DNA of 40,550 nucleotides from an uncultured Clostridia bacterium (GCA_904501715.1 CAJGCD010000005.1:1-40550), one strand, 5' to 3'. Shown: positions 25,814 through 34,253, counted from the stretch's first letter. The notes: a model not told the origin generated them from the letters alone. Program-made: numbers and translations.

Positions 25814-26762
25814 GAGATATTTCCTCCCTTCGGCTGACACGGCAAGCAAAGCCGCCCGTTTTGTCTATGCGTATTCCCACGTATATTCCAAAGGCTCCCA
25901 CCTCGTGCAGACGCCGCATTCCTCTTCGCCAAAGGATACTCTTTGCGTCACTTCCGTGGGCGGTAGCTATAAGCGGAACTCCGCAGTTCTGAGCCTCGGC
26001 TATGGCTTCGGCTTCCTCCTCGTCGCCTATCTCGTCACATATTACCACCTGAGGATTCATAAACGCGGTAGCTATCCTTATCCCCTCCGCCTTGGGATAT
26101 CCGCTCAGAACATCCAAGGACAGCCTTTCATCCAAAGCAATAGTTCCAAGCTCGTCCCTCGTATCCACCACAGCCACCCGTAAGGGCTCGGCTCCGCCCG
26201 AGAGGGCAAGCCCCAAGGAACGCAGCATAGTGGTTTTTCCTTGCGCGGGAGGAGAATATATAAGAACACCTCTTCCATCCGACATCTCGGCTCTCACCGT
26301 TTCAAGAAAACAGGGCTCAAGCCTTGCCGTACCGCAAGGCAGTCTTATATTCAAGGCTGATATATTATAGACGCCCAGAACGCGCCCATTCTCTACCGAG
26401 GCACGTCCGCATACACCCACTCTGATGCCGCCGCCCAAGGAAACGTAGCCCCTTATTATGCTCTCGCTGTAAGCGTAAAGCGAACCGTCGCACATTCTGT
26501 TAAGTATCTCCGAAAGCTCTCGGGCAGACAGGACCGTGCTCAGAGCTACGTTGCGCTTTATGCCCTGCCCGCTTACAGTCAGATAAGCTCTGCGTCCGCT
26601 TCGTAACCGTATCTCTTCTACTCGCTCCGCACCATAGACGGACGTGTGTATATTTTTTAACTCGCTTAACACGCCCATAGGCAGTATATCGCTTATTCTC
26701 TCGGGTAGTATTTTAATCCCCGACCCACACGGGGTACACAATTTGCTTATTACGGTTGCCAT
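25779..26762 (-). CDS. spoIIIAA: Stage III sporulation ATPase SpoIIIAA
   Basis: A 327-residue AAA-type secretion ATPase. The C-terminal half has Walker A SPPAQGKTTMLR, Walker B-type VVICDEIGDEEEAEA and a sensor-like ATAHGS. It is the cytoplasmic motor of the SpoIIIA-SpoIIQ channel in the mother cell. First gene of the operon AA-AB-AC-AD-AE-AF-AG-AH, all present and in the usual order. Its 3' end overlaps spoIIIAB. Expression is expected from SigE; a matching promoter lies at 26801-26829. The ribosome site before ATG 26762 (GGCAGGAAG) is modest. Confidence 0.96.
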   Translation of the reverse strand: MATVISKLCTPCGSGIKILPERISDILPMGVLSELKNIHTSVYGAERVEEIRLRSGRRAYLTVSGQGIKRNVALSTVLSARELSEILNRMCDGSLYAYSESIIRGYVSLGGGIRVGVCGRASVENGRVLGVYNISALNIRLPCGTARLEPCFLETVRAEMSDGRGVLIYSPPAQGKTTMLRSLGLALSGGAEPLRVAVVDTRDELGTIALDERLSLDVLSGYPKAEGIRIATAFMNPQVVICDEIGDEEEAEAIAEAQNCGVPLIATAHGSDAKSILWRRGMRRLHEVGAFGIYVGIRIDKTGGFACRVSRREEISLENIGDSSSLS

Positions 26763-26800
26763 TTTTCTTCCTGCCTTTTTTCGCTTTTTGTATCTGTAAA

Positions 26801-26829
26801 ATACTATGCCTTCGCAAGAGAAAATATTA
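26801..26829 (-). promoter_or_regulatory. Candidate SigE promoter of spoIIIA operon
   Basis: On the minus strand, TAATATT (26823-26829) matches the SigE -35 consensus KMATATT exactly. After 14 bp comes CATAGTAT (26801-26808), six of eight matches to CATACAHT. Position 39 bp upstream of the start fits the known SigE control of spoIIIA. Confidence 0.7.
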
Positions 26830-26975
26830 CGGCGTCAAAAAAAGCGCAAGCGCTCTTTTCGGAGAAAAAACTTTTCAGCCTGCATAAACTTATCTAAATG
26901 CAGTGTTTTTTGACAAAAACAATCACAATATGTTGTGTGTTAACGATTTATTCATAGTTTTTTAATAATATAATG

Positions 26976-27004
26976 TTGTAAATTACGCGCGCGTGTGGTA
27001 AAAT
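26976..27004 (+). promoter_or_regulatory. Promoter of the 633-residue membrane protein gene
   Basis: TTGTAA (26976-26981) and TAAAAT (26999-27004) with a 17-bp spacer containing CGCGCGCG; 52 bp before the ATG. The rest of the 26763-27055 gap shows only AT-rich sequence and a weak CTGCAT/ATGCAG hairpin near 26879-26902. Confidence 0.6.
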
Positions 27005-27055
27005 GAGTTATCATGCATAACTGTGTATATTTTCAATACTTCACGGAGGTAACTT

Positions 27056-28957
27056 ATGCTTTTTAAAAACAATATGCGCCCGGCTTTTGCAACCTCAGGA
27101 GCAGCAGGTTCAGCAAAAGCAGACCGTTCAAAAATAAAAGACTTTTTCACAAGGTCCGAGCAATCTGCCGATGACGATTTCAACGCCTTTGGAAACACTC
27201 AGGACAAGCAGCAGAGAGCTTCCGCTCCCAAGCAGGAAAGACCTCAGCAGCCCAAAAGGCCCGCGCAAAAAAGAAAGAGAGCAAAGCCTCAGGTACAGTG
27301 GGTACCTATTCTGACCATAGCTGCCGCTGTGGTCGCGGTCATACTTTTGGTAGTGGTTCTTGTTGCTATCTTCTCTGCTCCGCAGAAGAACATAAAAGCC
27401 GAGGATGACGTATATTTCACCTTCGTTGACGGCAACGGTGATTACCGTGTCATGTCAAACGGTGACCTTTTGGACGAGACCTTTGGAGAGATAAAAGAGC
27501 TGCGCCCCGCGGCTGACCGCTCCTTCGCTTACATATTTGAAAGCGTATCCGACGAGGATACCGGAGAAACGGGAATAAAAATGTACGTGCTTGAGGGTAA
27601 AAAGCTCACCGAGATCGAGGCTGTTGCCACCAGCATGGATGATATAATAGATACAGCCGAATACGAGCCCGGAATAATCTACAAGGAAAATTCCAGCTTT
27701 ACATACTACTCCTCCGACGAACACGCTCCCATTACCAGCAAGAGCAGCGCAAACAATTTTGTGATTTCGGGTGACGCAAAGGCGGTCGTATATACCACAG
27801 CTTCCACCGAGGACCCCGACAAGACCAGACTCAACTACTTCAGCGGCGGAATTTCTCTGGCTGTCGGTCCCACAAATATAGTTCCCCTTGACATGTCCAT
27901 AGACGGCAGATACGTTTACGGCATTCATTACAGCGGCGCGCTCCACTCCCTCGCGTGCATCGAGGTAGAGGATGAGGGCGAGACTTATACAGACCATATA
28001 ATCGCCCGCAGCAGCGATTACGGAACCATAAAGGGAATAACCGGAATGAACGTCAAGGGCAACGAGATAATCTTCTATGCCGAAAAGACAAAGCTTGACG
28101 AAAACAGCGGTGAGCAGGTTTCCGCAGGCGTTGTATCCTATATGTACAAGATAAAGGACTCCAAGCCCGAGGAAATAGCAGAGGGCAAGTTCACTCCCGT
28201 TTACGCGGGCAACTCGGTAGTATGCCCCGAGACCTTCCTTGACACCTACTTCATATGTGAGAAGAAGGTAGAAACCGTTACTGCCGAGGGAACCGATACC
28301 ACGGATGTAACCTTGACCTACTTCCTCACAAAGAAGGGTGCTACCCTCGTGTCCAACACCGTTGGAACCTTCTCTCCCGACGGAAAATATTTCTACTATA
28401 TCGACAATCAGGACCAGCACACCAAAAAGCTTATGCGCACAGCTCTTGACAGCAAGGACTTCCAGAAGGACACCGAGCTTATCATGGAGGATGTGGACAG
28501 CTTCTCTATCATTGAAAACGGTGACGTTTACGTAATGCGCGAGGAAGACGCTAAGCTTAAGAAGGGTCACATCTATTTCTGGGATTCCTCAACAGAAAAG
28601 CCTAACAGAGTTTCCTACAACGCAGTTCTCGGTTCTATGTCGGTTTGCGCTAACTCCATATTCTTTGCAGAAACGGTTGATGACGTAACCACAGTTTACA
28701 TCTCCACCGAGGGCTCGGCTAAGGAAAAGACCGACTTCAAGTCCTCTACTCCTTCGGTTACGCCCACAGTTGAAATGGGCTTTGGCAAGAAGGGATACGC
28801 ATACTTTGTAAACGAGGATGACACCGTTAAGCTCTTCTATACCTCTAACGGAAAGAAGTTCTCACCCAAGGCAAGCGACTGTACCATCCCCAACTATAAC
28901 AACAGCACCGAAAGCACCACACCTCCCGCATCAAGCGATGAAAACGCGGTAGGCTAA
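27056..28957 (+). CDS. Membrane-anchored protein with propeller-like external domain
   Basis: A 633-residue type II membrane protein. Residues 1-80 are polar and end in a basic run (PKRPAQKRKRAKPQ); one hydrophobic helix spans about 83-107; the remaining 520 residues are extracytoplasmic and rich in strands. Repeated segments such as NGDYRVMSNGDLLDE, SPDGKYFYYIDN and NGDVYVMREED look like DUF5050/TolB-type propeller blades, but I cannot confirm a blade count. The C-terminus is Ser/Thr/Pro-rich. ATG 27056 follows GGAGG. Single-gene unit. No catalytic motif; may be a surface sensor or scaffold. Function unknown. Confidence 0.78.
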   Translation: MLFKNNMRPAFATSGAAGSAKADRSKIKDFFTRSEQSADDDFNAFGNTQDKQQRASAPKQERPQQPKRPAQKRKRAKPQVQWVPILTIAAAVVAVILLVVVLVAIFSAPQKNIKAEDDVYFTFVDGNGDYRVMSNGDLLDETFGEIKELRPAADRSFAYIFESVSDEDTGETGIKMYVLEGKKLTEIEAVATSMDDIIDTAEYEPGIIYKENSSFTYYSSDEHAPITSKSSANNFVISGDAKAVVYTTASTEDPDKTRLNYFSGGISLAVGPTNIVPLDMSIDGRYVYGIHYSGALHSLACIEVEDEGETYTDHIIARSSDYGTIKGITGMNVKGNEIIFYAEKTKLDENSGEQVSAGVVSYMYKIKDSKPEEIAEGKFTPVYAGNSVVCPETFLDTYFICEKKVETVTAEGTDTTDVTLTYFLTKKGATLVSNTVGTFSPDGKYFYYIDNQDQHTKKLMRTALDSKDFQKDTELIMEDVDSFSIIENGDVYVMREEDAKLKKGHIYFWDSSTEKPNRVSYNAVLGSMSVCANSIFFAETVDDVTTVYISTEGSAKEKTDFKSSTPSVTPTVEMGFGKKGYAYFVNEDDTVKLFYTSNGKKFSPKASDCTIPNYNNSTESTTPPASSDENAVG

Positions 28958-28966
28958 TGCACAAAT

Positions 28967-29010
28967 AAAAAAGCAAACACTCCAAAAAAATTGGCGTGTT
29001 TGCTTTTTTT
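28967..29010. terminator. Bidirectional terminator, convergent with whiA
   Basis: Stem AAAAAAGCAAACAC / GTGTTTGCTTTTTT, T runs on both strands. Confidence 0.9.
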
Positions 29011-29021
29011 ATAATCAATAT

Positions 29022-29942
29022 TTATTTCAGGTCACGTGACATACCGTCACATTTTTCTATATCCTCAGCCTCCGCTATTATTCGTGCAAGTCTGCGATTA
29101 AGTCCCGATTTTGATATAGGCGGCTCGTGAATAAGAGCCAGCTCGGACAGAGACATAGAAGGATTTTCAAGTCTCAGACGGGCGGTATATTCAATCTCAT
29201 CACCAAGCCTTGAAAGCTTTCCCGTCGAGGCCAACGTCTCTATGGCGCTTATGTGCTTTACAGCCGCATCCACCGCTCTGGATATGTTTTTTGCCACGCA
29301 GTTTGTAGCTCGGTTTTCTCCGTTCCGTATATCATGCTCGATACACATATTGGCAAAATCAAATCCGCTCTGAGTGCCTCCCAAATAGTACAGGATATCC
29401 GCGATCATCATATTTTTTTTGTAATATAAGCCTATCCTTGAGCCGCGGAGCACACTTTTCGCCACCCCCACCTCTTTTTCTAACAACGCCCCCAGCAAAT
29501 GTGAGCGTGCCTCGCTCTGAAGAACGAATTCCAAATGATAGCCCTTTTGCGGGTCGGTCACCGTTCCCGATGACACAAACACGCCGCGCAGGAAGGCATG
29601 AGCGCACTCAGGGCATCTGAAGCCCACAAGCTCAGCAAGAGTTCCCTCCTCCCTATCGGCTTTTTTCAAAAAAACACACAGAGCTCTGGTAACCGCACTG
29701 ACCGAATAAAAGCATCTTCCCGCCCTTCTGACCTCGGTTATCTCGGGAGAGGCAGAAAACTGCCTTTTCAATATTTCCGCAGCCCGCAGAGCTATGGCAT
29801 AGCTGCGAAAATCGGCTCTTATTATGTTTTCGTTTTCGGGCTGAGCTCCAAAGAACAGCCCAAAGAGCATAGATTTTCGGCAGCAGGTCTTCTGAAGCTC
29901 CGCATCCATAAGCTCGGCTATAAGTTTCTCGGAAAAAGACAT
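29022..29942 (-). CDS. whiA: Sporulation/division regulator WhiA
   Basis: A 306-residue WhiA: N-terminal degenerate LAGLIDADG-homing-endonuclease-like fold (about 1-215, including CCRKSMLFGLFFGA and CPECAHAFLRGVF) and a C-terminal helix-turn-helix (ENPSMSLSELALIHEPPISKSGLNRRL). WhiA binds DNA and affects cell division and, in Streptomyces, sporulation. It is separated from murB by only 3 bp. In most Firmicutes rapZ and yvcK lie between murB and whiA; both are missing here. Confidence 0.96.
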   Translation of the reverse strand: MSFSEKLIAELMDAELQKTCCRKSMLFGLFFGAQPENENIIRADFRSYAIALRAAEILKRQFSASPEITEVRRAGRCFYSVSAVTRALCVFLKKADREEGTLAELVGFRCPECAHAFLRGVFVSSGTVTDPQKGYHLEFVLQSEARSHLLGALLEKEVGVAKSVLRGSRIGLYYKKNMMIADILYYLGGTQSGFDFANMCIEHDIRNGENRATNCVAKNISRAVDAAVKHISAIETLASTGKLSRLGDEIEYTARLRLENPSMSLSELALIHEPPISKSGLNRRLARIIAEAEDIEKCDGMSRDLK

Positions 29943-29945
29943 ATC

Positions 29946-30842
29946 TTATTTTATGAGCCTCACTTCTCTCTCCAGCTCCACGCCGAAGCGGCTCATAACT
30001 ATCTCCTTTATTTTTTCTTCAAGGGCCAAAACGTCTTCGTATGTAGCAGCGCCGCGATTTATTATAAATCCCGCGTGCTTTTGGGAGACCTCAGCGCCGC
30101 CCACTCTCATACCCTTAAGTCCGCAATCCTCTATAAGCTTACCCGCAAAATGTCCCTCCGGGCGCTTGAAATAGCTTCCCGCGCTTGGAAACTCAAGGGG
30201 CTGCTTCTCGCGTCTTGATGCCATATTGGCTTCCATCCGTGCCCTTATGTCCTCCTCGCTTCCTCTCTTCAAGCGAAAGCAAGCGCCAAGACACACAAGC
30301 GACGGACGGGTCATATAAACGCTCTGTCTGTACCCAAAGCCATGGTCGTATATCCTTACTCTTTCTCCCGACACGCGGTCATAGGCTTCACTGTATTCAA
30401 GCACGTCGGATATCTGTGAGCCGTACGCTCCCGCGTTCATATACACAGAGCCGCCCACAAGCCCAGGGATACCGTAGGCAAATTCAAGTCCCGAAAGAGA
30501 GCTCTCCGACGCCAATCTGGCAATGCGTGTAAGCGAAGCACCGCAAGCAGCCCTAACCTGCTCTCCCTCTGTGTAGAGCGCGCTTATTCTGTCGGTAAAC
30601 ACCAGCGCTCCGTCAAAGAAATCAAAGGCGAACAGTATATTTGAAGCGTTGCCTATGACCTCTGCGCGGATGCCCTCGTTGTCAAGCGCTCTCAGCACCT
30701 TTATAAGCTTCTCACAGCTATCGGGATGAACAGAAAGCCTCGCCTCTCCCCCTACCTTAAAGGCAGAACGTAGGGCAACGTTGGCGCACTCTGTATATGC
30801 TATATCTTCACTTTTAAAATATTCAAGCAACGAGTCAAGCAA
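29946..30842 (-). CDS. murB: UDP-N-acetylenolpyruvoylglucosamine reductase MurB
   Basis: A 298-residue type II MurB. FAD-binding motifs include VIGNASNILF, GLEFAYGIPGLVGGSVYMNAGAYG and the C-terminal PSAGSYFKRPEGHFAGKLIE with SQKHAGFIIN. It reduces UDP-GlcNAc-enolpyruvate to UDP-MurNAc with NADPH in the cytoplasm. Translation starts at TTG 30842, seven bases after GGAGG; no ATG alternative keeps the N-terminus. Between a HAD gene (12 bp upstream) and whiA. Confidence 0.96.
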   Translation of the reverse strand: MLDSLLEYFKSEDIAYTECANVALRSAFKVGGEARLSVHPDSCEKLIKVLRALDNEGIRAEVIGNASNILFAFDFFDGALVFTDRISALYTEGEQVRAACGASLTRIARLASESSLSGLEFAYGIPGLVGGSVYMNAGAYGSQISDVLEYSEAYDRVSGERVRIYDHGFGYRQSVYMTRPSLVCLGACFRLKRGSEEDIRARMEANMASRREKQPLEFPSAGSYFKRPEGHFAGKLIEDCGLKGMRVGGAEVSQKHAGFIINRGAATYEDVLALEEKIKEIVMSRFGVELEREVRLIK

Positions 30843-30854
30843 AGCTTTTCCTCC

Positions 30855-31541
30855 TTATCCAAATATTATTTTTTGTACCTCGCCATAGCTTTTGGCAATA
30901 TACGTAGGCAGGGCTATGGACGTGTCCGCCTCACCCGTAGGAGAATACAGACAGGTGTCAACCCCAAAATTATTTCCGCCCTTTATATCCGAGCTCAGCG
31001 AATCTCCCACAACAAGGGTAGCGCTTTTATCAAATTGAGGAATTTCCGCACCCACTCGCTCAAAATATCTGACGTCGGGCTTATTAAATCCCACCTCCTC
31101 GGAAATGAATACGCCGTCAAAATATTTACCTATTCCCGTTACGGCATATCTTCCGCGCTGTACGGTTGCGGCACCGTTTGTTATTATATACATTCTAACC
31201 CGCCCGTAAAGACCGTCCAGAAGCTCTGTAACCCCGTCAAGCAAATAGCCCTTTGTGGCAATAATAGACATATAATCCCTCGCCATTTCCTTTGCATCAA
31301 GCTCATATCCAAAATGCTCCGCAAGAAGCTCAAAGCGTCGGTAGACGAGCACCTGCCGCTCTATCTCCTTTTTCTCAAGCATCTTCCAAAGGCGGTCGTT
31401 TATTCTGCTATATACACCAACGACCTCATCGTCGGCATTTATTCCCCGCTGTTTGAGAGCATCCATTAGCGCCTCGCGCTCACTGCGCTCAAAATCAAGC
31501 AGTGTTCCGTCGGCATCAAAAAGCACAGTATTGTACCTCAT
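30855..31541 (-). CDS. yjjG: HAD-family hydrolase, YjjG-like nucleotidase
   Basis: A 228-residue HAD protein with motif I DADGTLLD, motif II ITNGA, the Lys in NKPD, and motif IV VVGDSLSSDIKGG. The pattern and length fit the YjjG subfamily, which dephosphorylates non-canonical pyrimidine nucleotides. First gene of a unit with murB and whiA behind the promoter at 31569-31597. AAGGAG lies upstream of the ATG. Confidence 0.88.
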   Translation of the reverse strand: MRYNTVLFDADGTLLDFERSEREALMDALKQRGINADDEVVGVYSRINDRLWKMLEKKEIERQVLVYRRFELLAEHFGYELDAKEMARDYMSIIATKGYLLDGVTELLDGLYGRVRMYIITNGAATVQRGRYAVTGIGKYFDGVFISEEVGFNKPDVRYFERVGAEIPQFDKSATLVVGDSLSSDIKGGNNFGVDTCLYSPTGEADTSIALPTYIAKSYGEVQKIIFG

Positions 31542-31568
31542 AACTACTCCTTTTGTGTTTATATATAC

Positions 31569-31597
31569 ATTATACTATTTTTAAAGCCAAATTTCAA
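31569..31597 (-). promoter_or_regulatory. Promoter of yjjG-murB-whiA
   Basis: TTGAAA (31592-31597) and TATAAT (31569-31574) on the minus strand, 17-bp spacer. Confidence 0.75.
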
Positions 31598-31667
31598 CCG
31601 CTCTTTTAAATATTCTCCTCGCCTTTGTGTCATAATACCACACCGAAATACGTCACTTTAAAAAGCC

Positions 31668-31694
31668 AAGGCTGCTTCTGAATGAAGCAGCCTT
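31668..31694. terminator. Terminator after surface gene D
   Basis: Perfect stem AAGGCTGCTTC / GAAGCAGCCTT with a 5-nt loop, T-rich on both sides. Confidence 0.85.
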
Positions 31695-31701
31695 TAATTT
31701 T

Positions 31702-33834
31702 TTAATTTTCTTTCTTCTTAATGAGCCCTATTCCCATTATGCTTATAAGCACCACAGCTCCGCTAAATACGCTTGCTCCGCATCCCGAGACCTCCACGTC
31801 AACGTCTACATCAGCGTCGATATTTTCCTTCGTCTCGGTATTTTCCTTTGTCTCGGTATTTTTCTCCGAGCTATCCTTGTTCTCGGTCTGTGAAGGCTTG
31901 CTTTCCTCGGGGTCTTCCTTCGCGGGAGGGGTTACTTCCGTATCTTCCTTTGATGGAGGTGTCACATCTTTATCTTCTTCTGCTGGTGGAGGTATTACCT
32001 CGAGGTCTTCATCTGCTGGTGGAGGTGTTACCTCAGGATCTTCTTCTGATGGTGGAACTATCTCTGCCGCCCCCTCTGCGACCACTACCACGGCATCAGG
32101 TGAAGCGTGACAGTTGTCAGTAGCCTTATAACGGACGTAATACGTTCCTGCCTCTACGGTCATACTATTAGCAGTCATATCCACGTATCCGCCACTACCC
32201 TTTCTGTACTCCAATCTCTTGTATTCCATAGCATCGGAATTGTCGGGCAAACTTATGGTTCCGTCGTTGGCTCCTTTTTTTGTTTCATCGGTCCAATTGA
32301 CCTTTGGAGCACTCTGTAAAGCCTTATCTATTGTAAAGTTAAGAACGGCGTTGGCGCCAAAGAAGGTTGCCCTTGCCGTAGCATTTCCGGGATTTATATT
32401 GTTTTGGTATTCTATATCCAATATTTTTCCATTCTTCCAATTATCCGCATATTTTACCTCAACACAGCTTAATGCTTTTCCCGTGTACGAAGGCTCGGGA
32501 TTGGAAAGAGTGAGCTTTGCCGTTTCCGAATGAGCGGCAGAGCAAAGCGAACAGACGGCGCTTACGGTATCTCCGCTTGCCGAATAGCTATAAAAGTGAG
32601 TTTCCTCTGCCACACTTGCGCTACCCATAATTTTCTTCATATTTTGACCTGCCAGGGAGAATATGAATCCGTCATCCTGCGCCCCAAGCTTATCCTTGTA
32701 GGAATCATACGCATACTGACTCGCAAATACAAGAATTGTATTTTCTCCGTTCAGTGTAGACGAGTATCTGCTTCTTGCGTAAATACTTTTATCCGGTTTT
32801 ATTGGATAGTTTAACGTAATGTTGATATTTCCGCCAAGGGTAAGAACTATGTTCCCCTTAACACAGCATGAAGATTCCCAGCCGTTGTCATACTCATTGT
32901 AGCATCCGCCATAAATTCGTCGGACTATCGTTCCTCCCAACGCTCTGACGTCAACGTTTCCTGTCAGGTTTGAGCTCTGGCACCCGCCGAATACCTGCTC
33001 TAGCTTTCCACCTGTCATTATAAGCGTTGCGTCGCTCTTGGTATCAACGCCATTACTTGCCGCGTAAACACTCATGGACTGACCGCCCTGAAGATATGCG
33101 TAGGTTCCCTTGCCTATGGTGCTTCCAGCCCCACCGGAGCCTCCAAAAAGGTGCGTTGCTTTAGCGTTTCCCGTAAACGTAAGAGTAGTGCTTCCCGTTA
33201 TAACGTTCTTGTTTCCGCCGCCGTAAATATATTTGCCACCGTCATGGTCAGCAACGTTAAGCCGCGAATTTACCGTTCCGCCAATATAAACGTTGGTGCT
33301 TCCGTTGATAGTACCGCCGTTGCTTCCGCCATATATTGTCTTATAAAAGCCCGAAAGCACCGTAAGGCTGGTATCTCCGTCAAGCGTCCCTCCGTTCCTT
33401 CCGCCGTAGAGAGTTATCTCGTTTGTCATGATAACATCTTCGCCGATAGTAAGGCTGTGTCCGTTGGCGTAGACCGTACTGTCCGCATTGAATGTCAATG
33501 TGATATCATCGAAAACAACGTTATCATTTATCTCAAAATCAGCTGTGCTGAAGGTCAGCGTGCCGCCCATCACTGTAACGCTCTTATTATGATCCTTCCA
33601 CGAGGAAACGGCAACCGCATCTACTACGTTTATCTTTCCGTTATCATTTACTGACGAGATAGCCTTATCAAGAGTCAGAAATGGAGCCGTTGAGCTTCCG
33701 CTGTTGCTGTCGCTACCCGAAGCAGAGACCCAGACCTCATCTGCTGCCGCTGATGCCGTTAAGGAAAAAGCCCCCACCGTCATAGGCAACAGTAACAGTA
33801 TTGTAAGCACAAACGCCAAGATACTATTTTTCAT
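31702..33834 (-). CDS. Surface protein D: Gly-rich beta-helix, Pro-rich spacer, Cys-helix tail
   Basis: A 710-residue secreted protein. Signal peptide cleaved near ASAAA. It begins with WVSASGSDSNSGSSTAPFLT, the start typical of parallel beta-helix (DUF1565-like) surface proteins. Repeats of the form (I/L)(Y/F)GG-x-N-x-G, each followed by strands, fill residues about 130-330. Two Ig-like or fibronectin-like segments follow (about 410-590). A Pro-rich spacer of five related units (ED-x-EVTPP type, about 590-640) and an acidic tail lead to SGCGAS, a hydrophobic helix and KKKEN. The tail matches that of proteins A, B and C although the rest is unrelated. ATG 33834 follows GAGGGCGG. Own promoter and terminator. 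Probably an adhesin; no enzyme motif. Confidence 0.82.
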   Translation of the reverse strand: MKNSILAFVLTILLLLPMTVGAFSLTASAAADEVWVSASGSDSNSGSSTAPFLTLDKAISSVNDNGKINVVDAVAVSSWKDHNKSVTVMGGTLTFSTADFEINDNVVFDDITLTFNADSTVYANGHSLTIGEDVIMTNEITLYGGRNGGTLDGDTSLTVLSGFYKTIYGGSNGGTINGSTNVYIGGTVNSRLNVADHDGGKYIYGGGNKNVITGSTTLTFTGNAKATHLFGGSGGAGSTIGKGTYAYLQGGQSMSVYAASNGVDTKSDATLIMTGGKLEQVFGGCQSSNLTGNVDVRALGGTIVRRIYGGCYNEYDNGWESSCCVKGNIVLTLGGNINITLNYPIKPDKSIYARSRYSSTLNGENTILVFASQYAYDSYKDKLGAQDDGFIFSLAGQNMKKIMGSASVAEETHFYSYSASGDTVSAVCSLCSAAHSETAKLTLSNPEPSYTGKALSCVEVKYADNWKNGKILDIEYQNNINPGNATARATFFGANAVLNFTIDKALQSAPKVNWTDETKKGANDGTISLPDNSDAMEYKRLEYRKGSGGYVDMTANSMTVEAGTYYVRYKATDNCHASPDAVVVVAEGAAEIVPPSEEDPEVTPPPADEDLEVIPPPAEEDKDVTPPSKEDTEVTPPAKEDPEESKPSQTENKDSSEKNTETKENTETKENIDADVDVDVEVSGCGASVFSGAVVLISIMGIGLIKKKEN

Positions 33835-33884
33835 AAAACCGCCCTCTCATTTTTACAAGTCAGTAAAATAACACATATATAACT

Positions 33885-33913
33885 ATTATATCATAAATTT
33901 GCTTATATGTCAA
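33885..33913 (-). promoter_or_regulatory. Promoter of surface gene D
   Basis: TTGACA (33908-33913) and TATAAT (33885-33890) on the minus strand, 17-bp spacer. The -35 abuts the palindromic repeat. Confidence 0.8.
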
Positions 33914-34087
33914 ATGATGCATCGCCTGTGCCGATATGATGTTTTTCGCTTCGCTCAAAACGATGTTGCTCCACTACGTTCCGCAATGATGCGATGTTTG
34001 CCATAAAATGTGGCAAACATCGCATCATTCGCGTCAGCGTTCATCATTAGGCGAAGCCGTCATCATTTGCCGAAGGCAAACATCATT
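33914..34087. repeat. Composite palindromic repeat bounded by ATGATG/CATCAT
   Basis: About 175 bp with three ATGATG on the left half and four CATCAT on the right. The centre is a perfect 19-bp inverted repeat, AATGATGCGATGTTTGCCA (33985-34003) and its complement (34011-34029), with a 7-nt loop. Smaller hairpins flank it (TTTTCGCTTCGCTCAAAA; TTGCC-gaa-GGCAA). Non-coding. It looks like a REP/MITE-type element of gut Clostridia; the family assignment is from memory. It fills the gap between surface gene D and the tRNA. Confidence 0.7.
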
Positions 34088-34090
34088 CAA

Positions 34091-34127
34091 AAGACGCACC
34101 TTTGTCGGTAGGCAAAAGTGCGTTTTT
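34091..34127. terminator. Hairpin after tRNA-Gln
   Basis: ACGCAC...GTGCGT stem with extended partial pairing; T run of six on the plus strand, short T run (CTTTTG) on the minus strand. Confidence 0.6.
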
Positions 34128-34130
34128 TGT

Positions 34131-34205
34131 TGGCTGGGATGGCCGGATTTGAACCGACGAATGCCAGAGTCAAAGTCTGGTGCCTTACCGCTTGGCGACA
34201 TCCCA
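34131..34205 (-). tRNA. tRNA-Gln (anticodon UUG)
   Basis: A 75-nt cloverleaf on the minus strand. The acceptor stem is TGGGATG / CATCCCA, the D-arm contains GCCAAGCGGTAAGGC, the anticodon stem CCAGA / TCTGG has loop CTTTGAC (anticodon TTG), and the T-arm CGTCGGTTCAAATCCGG contains GTTCAAAT. Discriminator G and CCA are encoded (34131-34134). Own consensus promoter. Confidence 0.97.
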
Positions 34206-34224
34206 AAATAAAATTCCATCGGTT

Positions 34225-34253
34225 ATTATACCATACATCTTTACCTATGTCAA
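34225..34253 (-). promoter_or_regulatory. tRNA-Gln promoter overlapping the ytvI stop
   Basis: TTGACA (34248-34253) and TATAAT (34225-34230), 17-bp spacer. The TGA inside the -35 box is the stop codon of ytvI. Confidence 0.88.

Noticed and set aside
27455..28570. 371-codon minus-strand frame opposite the propeller-like protein
   Set aside because: Antisense to a gene with clear signal and membrane segments; no start context and no recognisable domain.
31668..31694. Solo terminal repeat of the 37540-37764 element
   Set aside because: It shares only GGCTGCTTC with the element, and is fully explained as the perfect terminator stem of surface gene D.
33914..34087. CRISPR array
   Set aside because: The repeated unit is short, palindromic and unevenly spaced, with no spacer-repeat pattern.
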